Positions 26,404 to 37,200 of a stretch of DNA of 64,000 nucleotides are shown in pieces. Source of the stretch: CAVSLM01 sp963728895 (GTDB taxonomy: Bacteria > Pseudomonadota > Gammaproteobacteria > JBBQDK01); the NCBI GenBank assembly GCA_963728895.1, contig CAVSLM010000007.1, positions 558,001-622,000 on the forward strand, read 5' to 3'. The notes below the pieces were generated by a model that saw only the letters and a list, made by a program, of their open reading frames with translations, ran no database searches and was not told where the DNA came from. Both the position numbers and the translations under genes were made by a program. How positions within the stretch are numbered: position 1 is the first letter of the stretch; each line of letters opens with the position of its first letter.

Positions 26404-27732
26404 ATGACCGACGACGATCCCTTCGCCCAAGCGGGCTCCGATCGCACCGTCGTTCTCCCCACGCCCGGCGGGCGCACCCGGGCGCAGGGTTTGGGCTCGA
26501 CCCATGCGGCGGCGCCGGACGCCGCAGCGCCACTCGGGCTGACTCCGCGAAATCGGTGTCGGGTATCAATCCGCTGGTGGCCGCCGCCAATCCCCTGCTC
26601 AATGTCACTGCGCAGCTTCGTGCCACTGCACAGCACCCGGATCCGGCGGCTCTCCGCGAGGCGCTCGCCCAGGGCATCAAGGAGTTTGAGGCGCGGGCCA
26701 AAGCCGCAGGCATCGCGCCCGAAAGGGTGGTCGCGGCACGATATGCACTGTGCACGCTGTTGGACGAAATCGCGGCGTCCACTCCCTGGGGTTCTTCAGG
26801 CGTCTGGGCCCGGCAAAGCCTGCTGGTCATGTTCCACAACGAAGGCTGGGGTGGCGAAAAGTTTTTCCAACTGCTCGGCAAGCTCGCGGAGAATCCTGCT
26901 GCCAACCGCGATTTGCTGGAACTGCTCTATGTGTGCCTCGCCCTGGGACTCGAGGGCCGCTACCGCGTGCTCGACAACGGCCGGGCCCAGCTCGAGCAGC
27001 TGCGCGAGCGGCTGGCACAGCTGTTGCGCCAGAACCGCGGCGAGTATGAGCGGGAGTTGTCACCGCACTGGCGCGGCACCGTGGCACCACGCCATGCGGT
27101 GCTCACCATACTGCCGATGTGGGTGGTGGTCGTGGTCTGTGGAGCGATCCTGCTCGGGGCCTATCTGACTTTCAGTTTCCGACTCAACAATATTTCCGAT
27201 CCCGTATTTGCCAGGATCCAGTCCATTCGCGTCGCTCCTCCTGCGCCGCGGCCCGCCACGCGCTTCGTTGCACCCGCTCCGCACGCGACGGCGCCGCAGC
27301 CGCGACTCGCCAACCTGCTTGCGCCCGAAATCGCGCAGGATCTGGTAGCGGTTCGCGACGCGGCCGACCGCAGCGTCGTCACGCTTCGCGGTGACGGCCT
27401 CTTCGCTCCCGGTAGCGCCACACCGTCCGCAGCGTTCCTGCCCTTGCTGGCGCGCATCGCCGAAGCGCTGAATGCCATTCCGGGTCCGATCCAGGTCACC
27501 GGCCATACCGACAGCCAGCCGATCCGTTCGGTCCGCTTCCCTTCCAACTGGCACCTTTCGCAGGCGCGCGCCGAAGCCGTCTCGAAGCTCCTCGCAGTAC
27601 AGGTGGCGCCCCAGCGCCTGAGCGCCGAAGGGCGCGCCGATGCAGAGCCCGTCGCCTCCAACGACAGCGCCGACGGGACGCGCACGCAACCGGCGCGTCG
27701 AAATCACCCTCTTTGCAACGGCTTCCCGATGA
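26404..27732 (+). CDS. tssL: TssL (DotU-type) with C-terminal OmpA peptidoglycan-binding domain, two frameshifts
   Basis: The start MTDDDPFAQAGSDRTVVLPTPGG (26404) is a Pro-rich leader. Near 26540 the frame changes and the DotU domain follows: INPLVAAANPLLNVTAQLR, CTLLDEIAASTPWG, NEGWGGEKFFQLL. A single transmembrane segment (ILPMWVVVVVCGAILLGAYLTF) precedes an OmpA_C-like domain (VTGHTDSQPI, SQARAEAVSKLL). Near 27688 a second shift carries this frame into tssM; in the correct frame the protein ends RRVEITLFATASR-TGA at 27732, overlapping the tssM ATG (ATGA, 27729-27732). TssL with TssM and TssJ forms the membrane complex. Both breaks fall between conserved blocks, so sequence indels are the likely cause. 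Confidence 0.88.
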
Positions 27733-30700
27733 AAGGCTTGTTCAGGCTGTTGTTTCATCCCTGGCTTGTCGGCGCACTGGGACTTGCGGCACTCGGTCTC
27801 ATCATCTGGTACGTCGGACCGCTCATCGGGCTGGCCGACTACCGCCCGCTGGAATCTTCGCTGGCGCGCGCGCTGCTGATCGCGGCCATCGTCGGCTTCT
27901 ACGTGGGCAAGGCGATATGGCAGTTCGTCAAAAGGCAGCGCGCCAATGCGCGACTGATGAATGGCCTGGTGAAACCGCCGGCGGCGTCCAGCCCGGGACC
28001 GGGACAGCAGGAAGTGGAAACCTTGCGCGGGCGTTTCGAAGAAGCAGTCGAAGTGCTCAAGGAGACCAGGGGCCGGCAAACGGGATGGGGGCGGTTCGCC
28101 GGACTCGGTCGTCGCCAGTACCTGTACGAGCTGCCCTGGTACATCTTCATCGGCGCACCGGGATCCGGCAAGACCACCGCGCTGGTCAATTCGGGGCTGC
28201 AGTTCCCGCTGGCCCAGCATTTCGGACAGGAAGCCATCCGCGGCGTGGGCGGCACGCGAAACTGCGACTGGTGGTTCACCGATCAGGCGATCCTGCTGGA
28301 TACGGCGGGTCGCTACACCACCCAGGAAAGCAACCGCGAGGTCGACAGCGCCGCCTGGAACGGATTCCTGCAGCTGCTGAAGCGGTTTCGTCCCCGCCGT
28401 CCCATCAACGGCGTGATACTCACCGTGAGCGTTGCCGATCTCCTGCAGCAGACTGCCGTGCAGACAGAGATCCTTGTCAATTCGCTGCGCCAGCGCATCC
28501 AGGAGCTCTACACCGAGCTCAACATCCGTTTTCCATTGTACGTCCTGGTAACCAAGGCCGATCTGCTGGCCGGCTTCGTCGAGTTCTTCGGCGAGCTCGG
28601 CCGCGAGGAGCGCGCCCAGGTCTGGGGTGTGACCTTCCCTGCCGCCGAGCCTGGCACCGAGGTGCTGGCGGACTTCACCAACGAGTATGCGGCGCTCGAA
28701 ACGCGGCTCTACGACCGCCTTGTTGATCGACTGCAACAGGAACGCGACCCCCAAAGGCGCGCGGCGCTGTACGTCTTTCCGCAGCAGTTCAGCGCGCTGC
28801 GCGAGCCGTTGACAACGATTCTGCAGAAGGTCCTCGGCGCTTCGCGCTACCAGGTCGCGCCCATGGTGCGCGGCATTTACTTCACCAGCGGCACCCAGGA
28901 GGGCAGTCCGATCGATCGCGTGCTCGGCGGTCTCGCGCGCGCATTGCGGCTCGACAACCGGCTGGTGCTACCGCCACAAGGCAGCGGCAAGAGCTTCTTT
29001 CTGACCCGGCTCGTCCAGGATGTCATCTTCCCTGAAGCGGGCCTTGCGGGAACCAACCTGCGTTGGGAACGCCGCCGCGCATTGCTGGAATGGACGGGCA
29101 TCGCGGCCGCGGCGGTGTTGACCCTCGGCTCGATCACCGCCTGGTCGGTCAGCTACCTGCGCAACCAGGCCTTCGTCGCAGGAGTGGACCACAAGCTGCA
29201 AGCGGTGACGGAAGACGTCCGCAATGTACAAGCGTACGCGAACGCGGACCTGGTGGGACTGCTTCCGGTGCTGCAATCGGTGAGCACGATGGCCGCACCC
29301 TCCGGCGAGACGACGGCGGGCGCAAGCCCCGTGACCATGGGCTTCGGCCTGTACCAGGGCGACAAGCTTGCCGCCGCGGCCGACTATGCATACCGCCACC
29401 TGCTGCAGGACGCATTCCTGCCGCGACTCGGCCTGCGACTGGAGGAGCAGCTCAGCTCCGAGGCACGGAACAATCCTGAGCTGTTGTACGAAACGCTCAA
29501 AGCCTACCTCATGCTGAGCGACCCGGCCCATTTCGATCCGGTTGCGCTGAAAGCCTTCATAACTGCCGACTGGCAGGCCAACCTGCCGCGCGAGGTGAGT
29601 CCCCAACAGCGTCAGGCACTGGAACATCACCTGGATGCACTGCTGAATCGGGGATGGATCTCCGCGCCGATCGTGCCCGATACCGGATTGATCGAGCGCG
29701 CCCGCGCGGACCTGGCACGCACGCCGTTGGCACAACGGATCTACAACCGCCTCAAGCGCCAGGGCCTGGGCGAGGACCTGCCGGAGTTCACCATTGCCAA
29801 GGCCGCCGGGCCTTCCGCCGCACTGGTGTTCAAACGGGCGAGCGGCAAGCCCCTTACGCAAGGCGTGCCGGGTCTTTTCAGCTACACGGGCTATCATCAG
29901 GCTTTCGTGCAGTCGTCCCGGCAGGTCACGCGACAGCTTGCGCAGGAACAGGGCTGGGTCCTCGGCCTTGCTCCACAGGACTACCCGCTGTCGGGCGGTA
30001 TGCAGTCGGACCTGCTGGACCAGGTCAGAAGGCTTTATCTCGAAGACTACGCACGCACCTGGGAGTCGTTCGTGGACGACATCATGCTGATCCCGGCGGC
30101 GAACCTCGAACTGAGCATCCAGGAGGCCGGGATCCTGTCGGCGCCGAACTCGCCCCTGCCGGCGCTCCTGAGAGCAATCGTCAACGAAGTCACGCTGGCA
30201 CGCGCCGATGAGGCGGAAAAAACGCTCGTGGGAAAGGCCACCGACCGGGTCCAGAGCGCCCGTGCCAACCTCATGAAGCTCTTCGGCCAGTCCGATGCGC
30301 AAGTTTCCACCGGCAGCGCCGAATCGCTTCCCGCGCAAATTGTCGATGCGCGATTCGAGAATCTGCGGCGAATGGTGCAGGGCAGCGCACCGGGACAACC
30401 GGCACCCATCGACGCGACGCTCGCGCTGGTCAACGAGCTCTATACGCTCCTGCTCGCCACCGAAACTGCGGTCAAGGGCGGCATGTCCCCTCCGACCAGC
30501 GACGTACCGACCAGACTGAAGGCCGAGGCGCTGCGCCTGCCCGATCCGCTGCGCTCCATGCTCACCACGCTGTCACAGGACAGCGCGCGCCAGGCGCTGG
30601 GCGCGACACGCGCGAATCTGAGCCAGGCGATCGGCACCGACATCGGGGAGTTCTGCAATCGCGCGATCTCCGGTCGTTATCCATTCGTCAAGTCCAGCGC

Positions 30701-31316
30701 ACGGGACGTGACCCGCGAAGACTTCGCAAAACTCTTTGCACCCGGCGGGCTGCTCGACGATTTCTTCAAGCAGAACCTTGCCCAGTACGTCGACACCTCC
30801 ACGCGCCCGTGGCGCTTCCGGCAGGTCGGCGAAGCCAGCATGGGCAACGACGCCGGATCGCTGATCCAGTTCCAGCGCGCACAGACCATACGCGAAGTCT
30901 ACTTCCCGTCGGGCAGTCCGGCGCTCACCCTGACACTGGAGCTGAAGCCCATCGAAATGGATGCGACCATCACCCAGTTCCTTCTGGATGTCGACGGCAA
31001 GGTGGTCCGCTACAGCCACGGACCGCAGGTCCCGGTACCCGTGCAGTGGCCCGGCCCGCGCGGCAGCAACCAGGTGCGCCTGCAGATCTCACCTGCGACG
31101 GCTGGCAACGCGTCGGGTGTGGTTTATGAGGGACCGTGGGCACTGTTGCGGATGCTGGACCAGGCACAGATGGAGCGCACCAGTCAGGCGGAACGCTACA
31201 TCGTCACCTTCGATATCGATGGCCGCAGGGCGCGGTTTCAGCTGATCACCACCAGCGTCGAGAATCCGTTCCGCCTGCAGGAATTGCAGCAGTTCCGCTG
31301 CCCAGGGCGACTGTAG
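27729..31316 (+). CDS. tssM: TssM (IcmF) T6SS inner-membrane complex protein
   Basis: About 1195 residues from MKGLFRLLFHPWLVGALG. Two N-terminal transmembrane helices (~12-33, ~45-65) precede a cytoplasmic NTPase-like domain with Walker A GAPGSGKTT and the IcmF block LPWYIFIGAPGSGKTTALVNSGLQFPL. A third TM (WTGIAAAAVLTLGSITAWSVSYL) leads to the periplasmic region that binds TssJ. The start overlaps the tssL stop by ATGA. As written, the tssL frame runs into this gene because of an upstream indel, giving an artificial 1669-codon frame. The stop at 31316 shares its last base with the tagF GTG start. Confidence 0.95.
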   Translation: MKGLFRLLFHPWLVGALGLAALGLIIWYVGPLIGLADYRPLESSLARALLIAAIVGFYVGKAIWQFVKRQRANARLMNGLVKPPAASSPGPGQQEVETLRGRFEEAVEVLKETRGRQTGWGRFAGLGRRQYLYELPWYIFIGAPGSGKTTALVNSGLQFPLAQHFGQEAIRGVGGTRNCDWWFTDQAILLDTAGRYTTQESNREVDSAAWNGFLQLLKRFRPRRPINGVILTVSVADLLQQTAVQTEILVNSLRQRIQELYTELNIRFPLYVLVTKADLLAGFVEFFGELGREERAQVWGVTFPAAEPGTEVLADFTNEYAALETRLYDRLVDRLQQERDPQRRAALYVFPQQFSALREPLTTILQKVLGASRYQVAPMVRGIYFTSGTQEGSPIDRVLGGLARALRLDNRLVLPPQGSGKSFFLTRLVQDVIFPEAGLAGTNLRWERRRALLEWTGIAAAAVLTLGSITAWSVSYLRNQAFVAGVDHKLQAVTEDVRNVQAYANADLVGLLPVLQSVSTMAAPSGETTAGASPVTMGFGLYQGDKLAAAADYAYRHLLQDAFLPRLGLRLEEQLSSEARNNPELLYETLKAYLMLSDPAHFDPVALKAFITADWQANLPREVSPQQRQALEHHLDALLNRGWISAPIVPDTGLIERARADLARTPLAQRIYNRLKRQGLGEDLPEFTIAKAAGPSAALVFKRASGKPLTQGVPGLFSYTGYHQAFVQSSRQVTRQLAQEQGWVLGLAPQDYPLSGGMQSDLLDQVRRLYLEDYARTWESFVDDIMLIPAANLELSIQEAGILSAPNSPLPALLRAIVNEVTLARADEAEKTLVGKATDRVQSARANLMKLFGQSDAQVSTGSAESLPAQIVDARFENLRRMVQGSAPGQPAPIDATLALVNELYTLLLATETAVKGGMSPPTSDVPTRLKAEALRLPDPLRSMLTTLSQDSARQALGATRANLSQAIGTDIGEFCNRAISGRYPFVKSSARDVTREDFAKLFAPGGLLDDFFKQNLAQYVDTSTRPWRFRQVGEASMGNDAGSLIQFQRAQTIREVYFPSGSPALTLTLELKPIEMDATITQFLLDVDGKVVRYSHGPQVPVPVQWPGPRGSNQVRLQISPATAGNASGVVYEGPWALLRMLDQAQMERTSQAERYIVTFDIDGRRARFQLITTSVENPFRLQELQQFRCPGRL

Positions 31317-32080
31317 TGTCGAACGACCGCGGACCGGTTCCCGGCTGGCACGGCAAGATGCCTGCTCTGGGCGATTTCGCTTCGCGACGCCTGCCGCCGG
31401 AGTTCATCAGCCGGTGGGACGAATGGCTGCAACACGGCATCGCGGCCAGCCGCGCGGCGCTTGGCGATCAGTGGCTCGACATCTATTTGAACAGCCCCAT
31501 CTGGCGCTTCGTTCTTTGGCCAGGCGTATGCGGTGAAATCCCCTGGGCCGGTGTCCTGATGCCGAGCGTCGACAATGTCGGGCGCTATTTTCCCCTCACC
31601 GTGGCAGTAGCGCTGACGCCCGAATTCGACATGACCGCGGTGTTCGAGGCCCACGACTGGTACACCGCGCTCGAGGACGTGGCGCTGTCGGCGCTGCGCC
31701 TGGACGGCTCCATTGACGAGTTGGAGGAGGCGCTCGCCCAGTACCCTTTCCCTTCCGATCCCGTGCCGGCTTGCGCGCAAGCCACACTGGTAAGCTCACT
31801 CGTGCAGTGGTGGCAGACACCCGTGGCGGAACCGCTGGCACTGGCCCTCGAAGACGGCACGGCGGTGCGCCAACTCATGAGCACAACTGCGCGCAGGATG
31901 TTCGCAGAAGCGGGGCACGGAAGAAGCCTGTGGTGGTCGTGGGGCCGGGAGGTGGGAGGCGGTTCGCTGCACTGCTGCGCAGGCCTACCCTCGCCGGAGT
32001 ATCTTGCAGTGCTTCTTCGGGATGGCACTCAGCTTGATAGGGACCTCGCGTCCTGGCCCTCAACCTTCAAGGAGTGTTAG
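31316..32080 (+). CDS. tagF: TagF T6SS-associated protein (DUF2094)
   Basis: 254 residues from a GTG start whose G is the last base of the tssM stop (TAGTG), giving VSNDRGPVPGWHGKMPALGDFASRRLPPEF. GWxGKxPxxGDF is the TagF signature; WRFVLWPGVCG and GVLMPSVDNVGRYFPLTVA complete the domain. The ATG 180 nt upstream lies inside tssM and was rejected. TagF represses T6SS activity post-translationally in Pseudomonas and interacts with Fha in Agrobacterium; no Fha or PppA gene is visible in this window. The last tss-linked gene of the rightward operon. Confidence 0.93.
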   Translation: MSNDRGPVPGWHGKMPALGDFASRRLPPEFISRWDEWLQHGIAASRAALGDQWLDIYLNSPIWRFVLWPGVCGEIPWAGVLMPSVDNVGRYFPLTVAVALTPEFDMTAVFEAHDWYTALEDVALSALRLDGSIDELEEALAQYPFPSDPVPACAQATLVSSLVQWWQTPVAEPLALALEDGTAVRQLMSTTARRMFAEAGHGRSLWWSWGREVGGGSLHCCAGLPSPEYLAVLLRDGTQLDRDLASWPSTFKEC

Positions 32081-32224
32081 GGCAGCGCATAGACCGGCCA
32101 CGATCCAAGGTTCTTCCGCTGTGTCGTGAACCCCAGGATCGTTAGTAACGGGCCCGCAGCCGGGCTCACGCACCACGACCGTGTTGTCCATGGGCTCGGC
32201 ACCGAGAGAAAGGAAAAGCAGTTC

Positions 32225-33109
32225 ATGACGTCGGAGTGGACGAACAAGCGAGTGGGAAGGCCGAACGACGCCATTGCAGCGACCGACCACCAACTCAGCC
32301 AGGTGCGCGAGCGGTATCTCGACCTCATGGTCAAGACCCTTGCCAATGTGATCTATGGCGAGCCCCTCACGCAAAGACGAAAACTGAGGCACTGGCTGCG
32401 ATCCCTGGGAAATCGCATGCTCGGGGACAAGGTCATCGCCCCCGTGCCCGAGCGAAGCTTCGAGGAGACGCGCGCGGAAGGCCGGGATTGGCCGGCTCTC
32501 GCCCACACGATGGTGGGATTGCGACGCCTCAATAATCTCCGTGAGCTGACGGCCCGCGCCCTCGTCGAGAATGTTCCCGGGCATTTCATTGAGACCGGCG
32601 TCTGGCGCGGAGGCTGCTGCCTATTGATGAAGGCCGTGCTTGAAGCCTACGGTGCCAGGGAGCGGCGCGTGTATGTTGCCGACTCCTTCGCGGGACTGCC
32701 GCGGCCAAAACCCGACCTCTATCCCGCCGATCGCAAGGACCGCCTCTATCAGCGTGACGAGCTCCGGGTTCCGGTCGAGGAAGTGCGCGCGAACTTTGCC
32801 AAATACGGCCTGCTCGACGACCATGTGATCTTTCTCGAAGGCCTGTTCCAGGAGACTCTGCCACGATTCGAAGAATCCCAGCTCGCACTCATCCGGCTCG
32901 ACGGGGACATGTATGAATCCACTACTGTGGCTCTCCAGGCCCTCTATCCCAAAGTAGCGCCGGGCGGCTTCATCATCATTGATGACTACGGGGCAGTCGC
33001 GGCCTGCAAGCAGGCGGTCACGGATTTTCGCCAGCAATTGAGCATCACCGACGAGCTCCATCGGATCGATTGGACCGGCGTCTGGTGGCGAAAGTCGTCC
33101 GGTAGCTAG
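32225..33109 (+). CDS. TylF/MycF-type macrocin O-methyltransferase family protein
   Basis: The product has 294 residues from MTSEWTNKRVGRPND, with AAAGGAA 9 nt upstream. The family core is complete: NVPGHFIETGVWRGG (SAM-binding start), VYVADSFAGLPRPK, RLDGDMYESTTVALQALYPKVAPGGFIIIDDYG (metal-binding Asp residues) and a C-terminal RIDWTGVWWRK. Members methylate sugar hydroxyls in macrolides, O-antigens and other glycans. Here it stands alone between tagF and repeat copy 3, about 145 bp after tagF, so it may be a passenger gene rather than part of the T6SS; its likely partners are in the glycan locus 14 kb downstream. Confidence 0.85.
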   Translation: MTSEWTNKRVGRPNDAIAATDHQLSQVRERYLDLMVKTLANVIYGEPLTQRRKLRHWLRSLGNRMLGDKVIAPVPERSFEETRAEGRDWPALAHTMVGLRRLNNLRELTARALVENVPGHFIETGVWRGGCCLLMKAVLEAYGARERRVYVADSFAGLPRPKPDLYPADRKDRLYQRDELRVPVEEVRANFAKYGLLDDHVIFLEGLFQETLPRFEESQLALIRLDGDMYESTTVALQALYPKVAPGGFIIIDDYGAVAACKQAVTDFRQQLSITDELHRIDWTGVWWRKSSGS

Positions 33110-33459
33110 TTTGGAACTTCAGCGGCACTTGGGCGCGAATGACCTTCTGCAGGATATCGCGAGCGCTCTCGGTCCGGATGAATCGCTTGGGCCTGGTGTT
33201 GTGAATTGGCGATGTACTCGTCGATTGCGGTGACCAGCGCCGTAGGGCGGATAAGAGCAGCGCATCCGCCACCCACCCACCGACCGCTGGTTCAAAATCC
33301 GACTCCGCGACGCACATTGGCTCCGTGTTCCCCACGACGCCTCATACCCTTCGCGACCCACTCGGCACCCGAAACTCCACTGGAGCGAAACGCTTCCTGC
33401 ACTCATGGTCCCGGCAGATCCTGAATGGCGGATGCGCTGCGCTTATCCGCCCTACCTAC
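33110..33459. repeat. Composite dispersed repeat, copy 3, between the T6SS and the CHAT/TPS module
   Basis: From TTTGGAAC the minus strand again encodes the IS630-type C-terminus (RFIRTESARDILQKVIRA). It is joined to the MITE-like segment 33242-33455, whose 29-bp arms differ at one base. The copy starts directly after the methyltransferase stop. The tail shared by copies 1 and 2 is absent; 33460-33532 holds nothing recognisable. Confidence 0.8.
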
Positions 33460-33532
33460 CTAAACTCAGGCTCTCACAATCTCCAAAAATCCATCTTTGT
33501 CGCGCCTATTCGCAATCGGTAACGGATGCGCG

Positions 33533-33589
33533 CTAGCCCGGAAATCTCACCAGCCAGCCAGCGGCTGGCCAGCAAGGATTCCGGGCTAG
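33533..33589. repeat. REP-like hairpin at the 3' end of the OmpA-like gene
   Basis: The arms CTAGCCCGGA (33533-33542) and TCCGGGCTAG (33580-33589) are perfect complements enclosing a second hairpin CCAGCC-AGC-GGCTGG. The right arm overlaps the stop codon of the minus-strand OmpA-like gene, so it can act as a transcript 3' stabiliser or terminator. A half copy occurs at ~973-1015 beside repeat copy 1. Confidence 0.6.
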
Positions 33590-34146
33590 TGCAAATTGAT
33601 GATCTGGACGCGGCGGTTGATTGCATTGGACGGGTTGAGCGGATCCAATGGGGCCGACTTGCCACGCCCGACAGCGCGCAGGCTGGACTCATCGATGTTG
33701 AACTTGCTGACAAGATAGCGCTTCACGCTGTTCGCGCGCTGTTCGGACAGCTGCATGTTGTACGCGTCGCTTCCGATATCGTCGGTATGACCTTCTATCA
33801 AGAAGCTTCCACCCCGCAGGCCCGGTGACTGCAACGCCGTGCCCAGGTTGTCAAGGACCTCCCTGGCTCCGGGAGTGAGCTCATACTTGTTGAACTCGAA
33901 CTGCACCTGTAGGGCCACCGCCGACGGGCGCTTTTCCATTACCGTGGGCTTCTTGATGCCGCGCATACGAAATCCCTCCGGCGCGGCCTGCTCCGCGGGC
34001 GTCAGCGCCTTTTCCAGCTCCTGCGCAGTCGGCGTATGGTCATACGTCTTGACGCTATAGTCGCCCGCGAGAGCCAGCGGCGACGAAAGGACAAGTGCAA
34101 TGAACATGGGTGCCAACAAACCACGATCAGAACGAGTCATTTTCAT
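33586..34146 (-). CDS. OmpA-family outer-membrane/periplasmic protein
   Basis: The product has 186 residues from MKMTRSDRG, with GAGGAG just upstream; the frame extends to 34239 but lacks support. The signal peptide ends near ALA/GDYS (~27). The OmpA_C domain (~70-186) has VQFEFNKYELTPGAREVLDNL, EGHTDDIGSDAYNMQLSEQRANSVKRYL and the peptidoglycan-contacting NRRVQI end. It binds cell-wall peptidoglycan non-covalently. It is the last gene of the tpsB-tpsA-CHAT operon (about 90 bp after the CHAT stop) and may anchor that system to the cell wall. Its stop codon lies inside a REP-like hairpin. Confidence 0.88.
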   Translation of the reverse strand: MKMTRSDRGLLAPMFIALVLSSPLALAGDYSVKTYDHTPTAQELEKALTPAEQAAPEGFRMRGIKKPTVMEKRPSAVALQVQFEFNKYELTPGAREVLDNLGTALQSPGLRGGSFLIEGHTDDIGSDAYNMQLSEQRANSVKRYLVSKFNIDESSLRAVGRGKSAPLDPLNPSNAINRRVQIINLH

Positions 34147-34235
34147 GGTCTCCTCACGAGTCCGGCTGCTGAACGCAGCCTCCGAGATGTAGCACTGCCG
34201 GAATGGCGCCTTGCCCGGGCATTGCCTGCACGAGG

Positions 34236-37200
34236 TCACCTTCGCGCCTGCAAACTCGTCGGCTCCGACAGATGCCGACTCCCGTCACCCACCAGCGAAA
34301 AAGCCCCCCAGAAAAGCGGATGCGACCGGAAACTCCAGCGCGGCTGCGCGGCGTCCTCGATCACACTGATCTGGGCTGCCTGCAGGGCAGTCGCCCAATC
34401 CGCGGGCGGTGTCGAGCGCATGTGCTGAAACATCCGGATCATCAGATCGCCTGTCGATTCGTCCTCGACCGACCAATGGGACACGACGAGTGCCCGTGCG
34501 CCGGCAAAAAAGAACGCGCGCGCCAACCCCGAAAGACTCTCTCCGCCTGTCTGATTTCCCGGTCCGCCCGTATTGCAGGCCGAAAGGACGACTGCGTCGG
34601 CGTCCAGCTTCAACTGCATGATCTCCTCAGTGTCCAGCAGCGGGTCGGCACCCTGCTTCGGCGCGGCTTCGAGCGAGGTCACAAGAGCCGGTTGCGGTTG
34701 GCATTCGAGCTCCGCCGGTAACAGCGCATGCGTGGCGAAGTACAGAATCCGGTAATCCTGAAGCGGCAGCGTACGCACCCTGGCTTTGGTGAAATCCGCA
34801 CCCATCACCACCTGCGTGTCCTGCGGCGGAAACGTCCGGGAGATGGCACTGACTTCCTTTGCAGTCGCCGGTAAAGCCGGAAGCTCGGCAAGCAGCTCGC
34901 GGAATTCCTCAAGCCGCGCACTATCGTGCAGACAATCCCGGGCAATGTTGGCCTGGACTTTACTTGCGGCGGCCGCCGATATTGGTACGAAGTCACCAAA
35001 CCCGACAAATGCGTGCGACGCATGCGACGCTTTGGCGACCGCCCGCAGGTCGACGAATGATCGCACCGACGGGACCAGGCTTACGGCGTAACGCTTCACC
35101 AGCCAGGAAACCTGACGGTAGTCGGGCTTCCCGCCGGGCGAAGGCGGCTCCGTCACCAGCACACCCAGTGGCAGGCTCAACAGAGGTCCGCTCGGGACCC
35201 AGACAATGTGTTTGACCTGCTCGATCTCCTGGGCGACGGGGGCGAACAGCTGTTGGTAGAGTTGATTTGCCGCCCCGACATCAAAGGCCGGCAGTTGTCC
35301 GTCGGGCCCGAGCTCGATGCCGGCTCGCAAGCGCTTCACAAGGTCTGCTGCCCGAGCTTCGGTCAGTGGGATCCGGTACGCCTCGATGCGTCCTTCCCGG
35401 CCCATGAACAACATACTTTCATCCGGACCCAGCAGGACCTGGAGGATCGCCTCGTCCGGCTTGAGCAGACCCAGCAGTTTCGGTGCATCGACAATGGTAT
35501 CGATGACCTGGTTGTATCCAGGGAAGGCCGCCTGAACCTGCTCGCTCAACTCGCTGACACGACGATTGACCGCCACGATGTCCTGCTGCAACCCCTGCAG
35601 GCGCTCGTGCATGGCAGGACCCTCCAGTCCGGCGACCTCCGATTCGTATGCACGATACAGCTGGTAGCGCTGCTGCTCCGCGTCCTGCAACTGACGCACC
35701 ACCGCACTCGCCGCCGCCTTGCCTGCGCCGAGCCGCGCCGCAGCCAGTGCGATATCCTGGGCCGTCCGCGCACTTCGCACCAGTTGAGCCGCCTCGAACA
35801 TTTCGACATGCAACGCCTGCATGTCATCAGGATGTGCGGCCGAATACGCCAGGGCGGTCTGGAAATACGGCTGGAGCTGTTCGAAGCGCACGCTGTCACC
35901 GCGACTCTTGAGCAGCTTGATACCTTTCTGAAAGGCCGCAAGCGCATCGTCGGTTCGGCCTTGCGCACGGTACGCTTCACCCAGAGCAAGATAGGTCAGC
36001 GCCGACGGCCTTTCTCCAGGTGCTCGTTGCTCCCAGAGCGTGACGGCCGAGCTCAACTGGCGTTGCATGTCGCCGGTGGCCTGACGTGACGCGGCAACCT
36101 TGGCTGCCGCATTGATGAGTTGGGGCTCCCACAAGGGCGGTGCCTCTTGAGCGGTCTGCAGGATGTCTCCGGCCTCGCTCAGCACCTTTTGTGCCTGTGC
36201 CGGGTTACCCAGGTGGCGCAGCATCTCCGCCTCGATATAGAGGCTCTGCACCACGTCCGGATCAACGTTCTCGGAAACCAACACGCCGGCTGACGCGCCG
36301 TGCTCGCTGCTTCCCGCCGGCCGCTCGCTTTCGGCACGACGCAGTGCAGTCGCCTGCCGCGCAAGCTCCAGGGCTCGATCGAACTGTCGCTGGTTGGCCG
36401 CATGCAGCGACAGGTAGCTGAGAAAGCGCGCATACACCGGCAGGTCGATCGACTTCTTGGCTTGCGCCATCGGTTCGGCGCGCTTGAACAGCGCGCTCGC
36501 TTCAATGAACCGCGCCTGGTTGCTGAGTGCGAGCGCGATATGCATGAGCGCGTCCAGCGACTCGGGGTTTCCGGCGCCGAGCAACCGCTCGTGAATGGCA
36601 AGGGCCTCGCGATACTTGGTTTCGGATGCCGGGAAATCCTTGAGGCCGTTATAGTACTGCCCGAGCGTCATGGCATCGTAATAGGTTTGCAGATCTCCGG
36701 CGCCGTACATCCGTTCACTCAACCTGGCCTCGAGCAGTCGCACCGCACTGGTTACCGTCTTCCCACTTTCGCCGGCCCCCATTTTGCGCGTACCGGAAAT
36801 CACGCCGATCGCGTCCTCGATCACACCGAACGCGGCGGGGATGCCGTCCGCGAGATAGACGTCTCCTCGGGAGCTCGCGACCATGGCTACATAAGGCCAA
36901 CCTCCGTGGTGCAGCCGGCAATCCAAAGTCAATGCGGGCTCGCCGCCGGAAAGCATGCCGGTCTGGGGCGGGTCGCACAGAGCGCGCTCATTCACCAGAT
37001 CCAGCCACCATCCCTCCTCGGCCCATTTCGATAAGGGACGCCCGGCATCCGCACCCGGCACTTTATAGATACGGGCGCTGGGGTGCTCCCAACGGCCACA
37101 GAAGACTTTGTAGGACTTGGCCGAGACGCCCTTGGTGACCTCATCGTCGATATCGAGAACCCGGCAGTCTTCGCCAACAGCATTGCGTGTCTGGAGAATC

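Noticed and set aside
26307..31316. Single 1669-residue DotU-OmpA-IcmF fusion protein
   Set aside because: The N-terminal leader is in another frame (26404), and the natural tssL stop and tssM start overlap as ATGA at 27729-27732; two indels explain the fusion.
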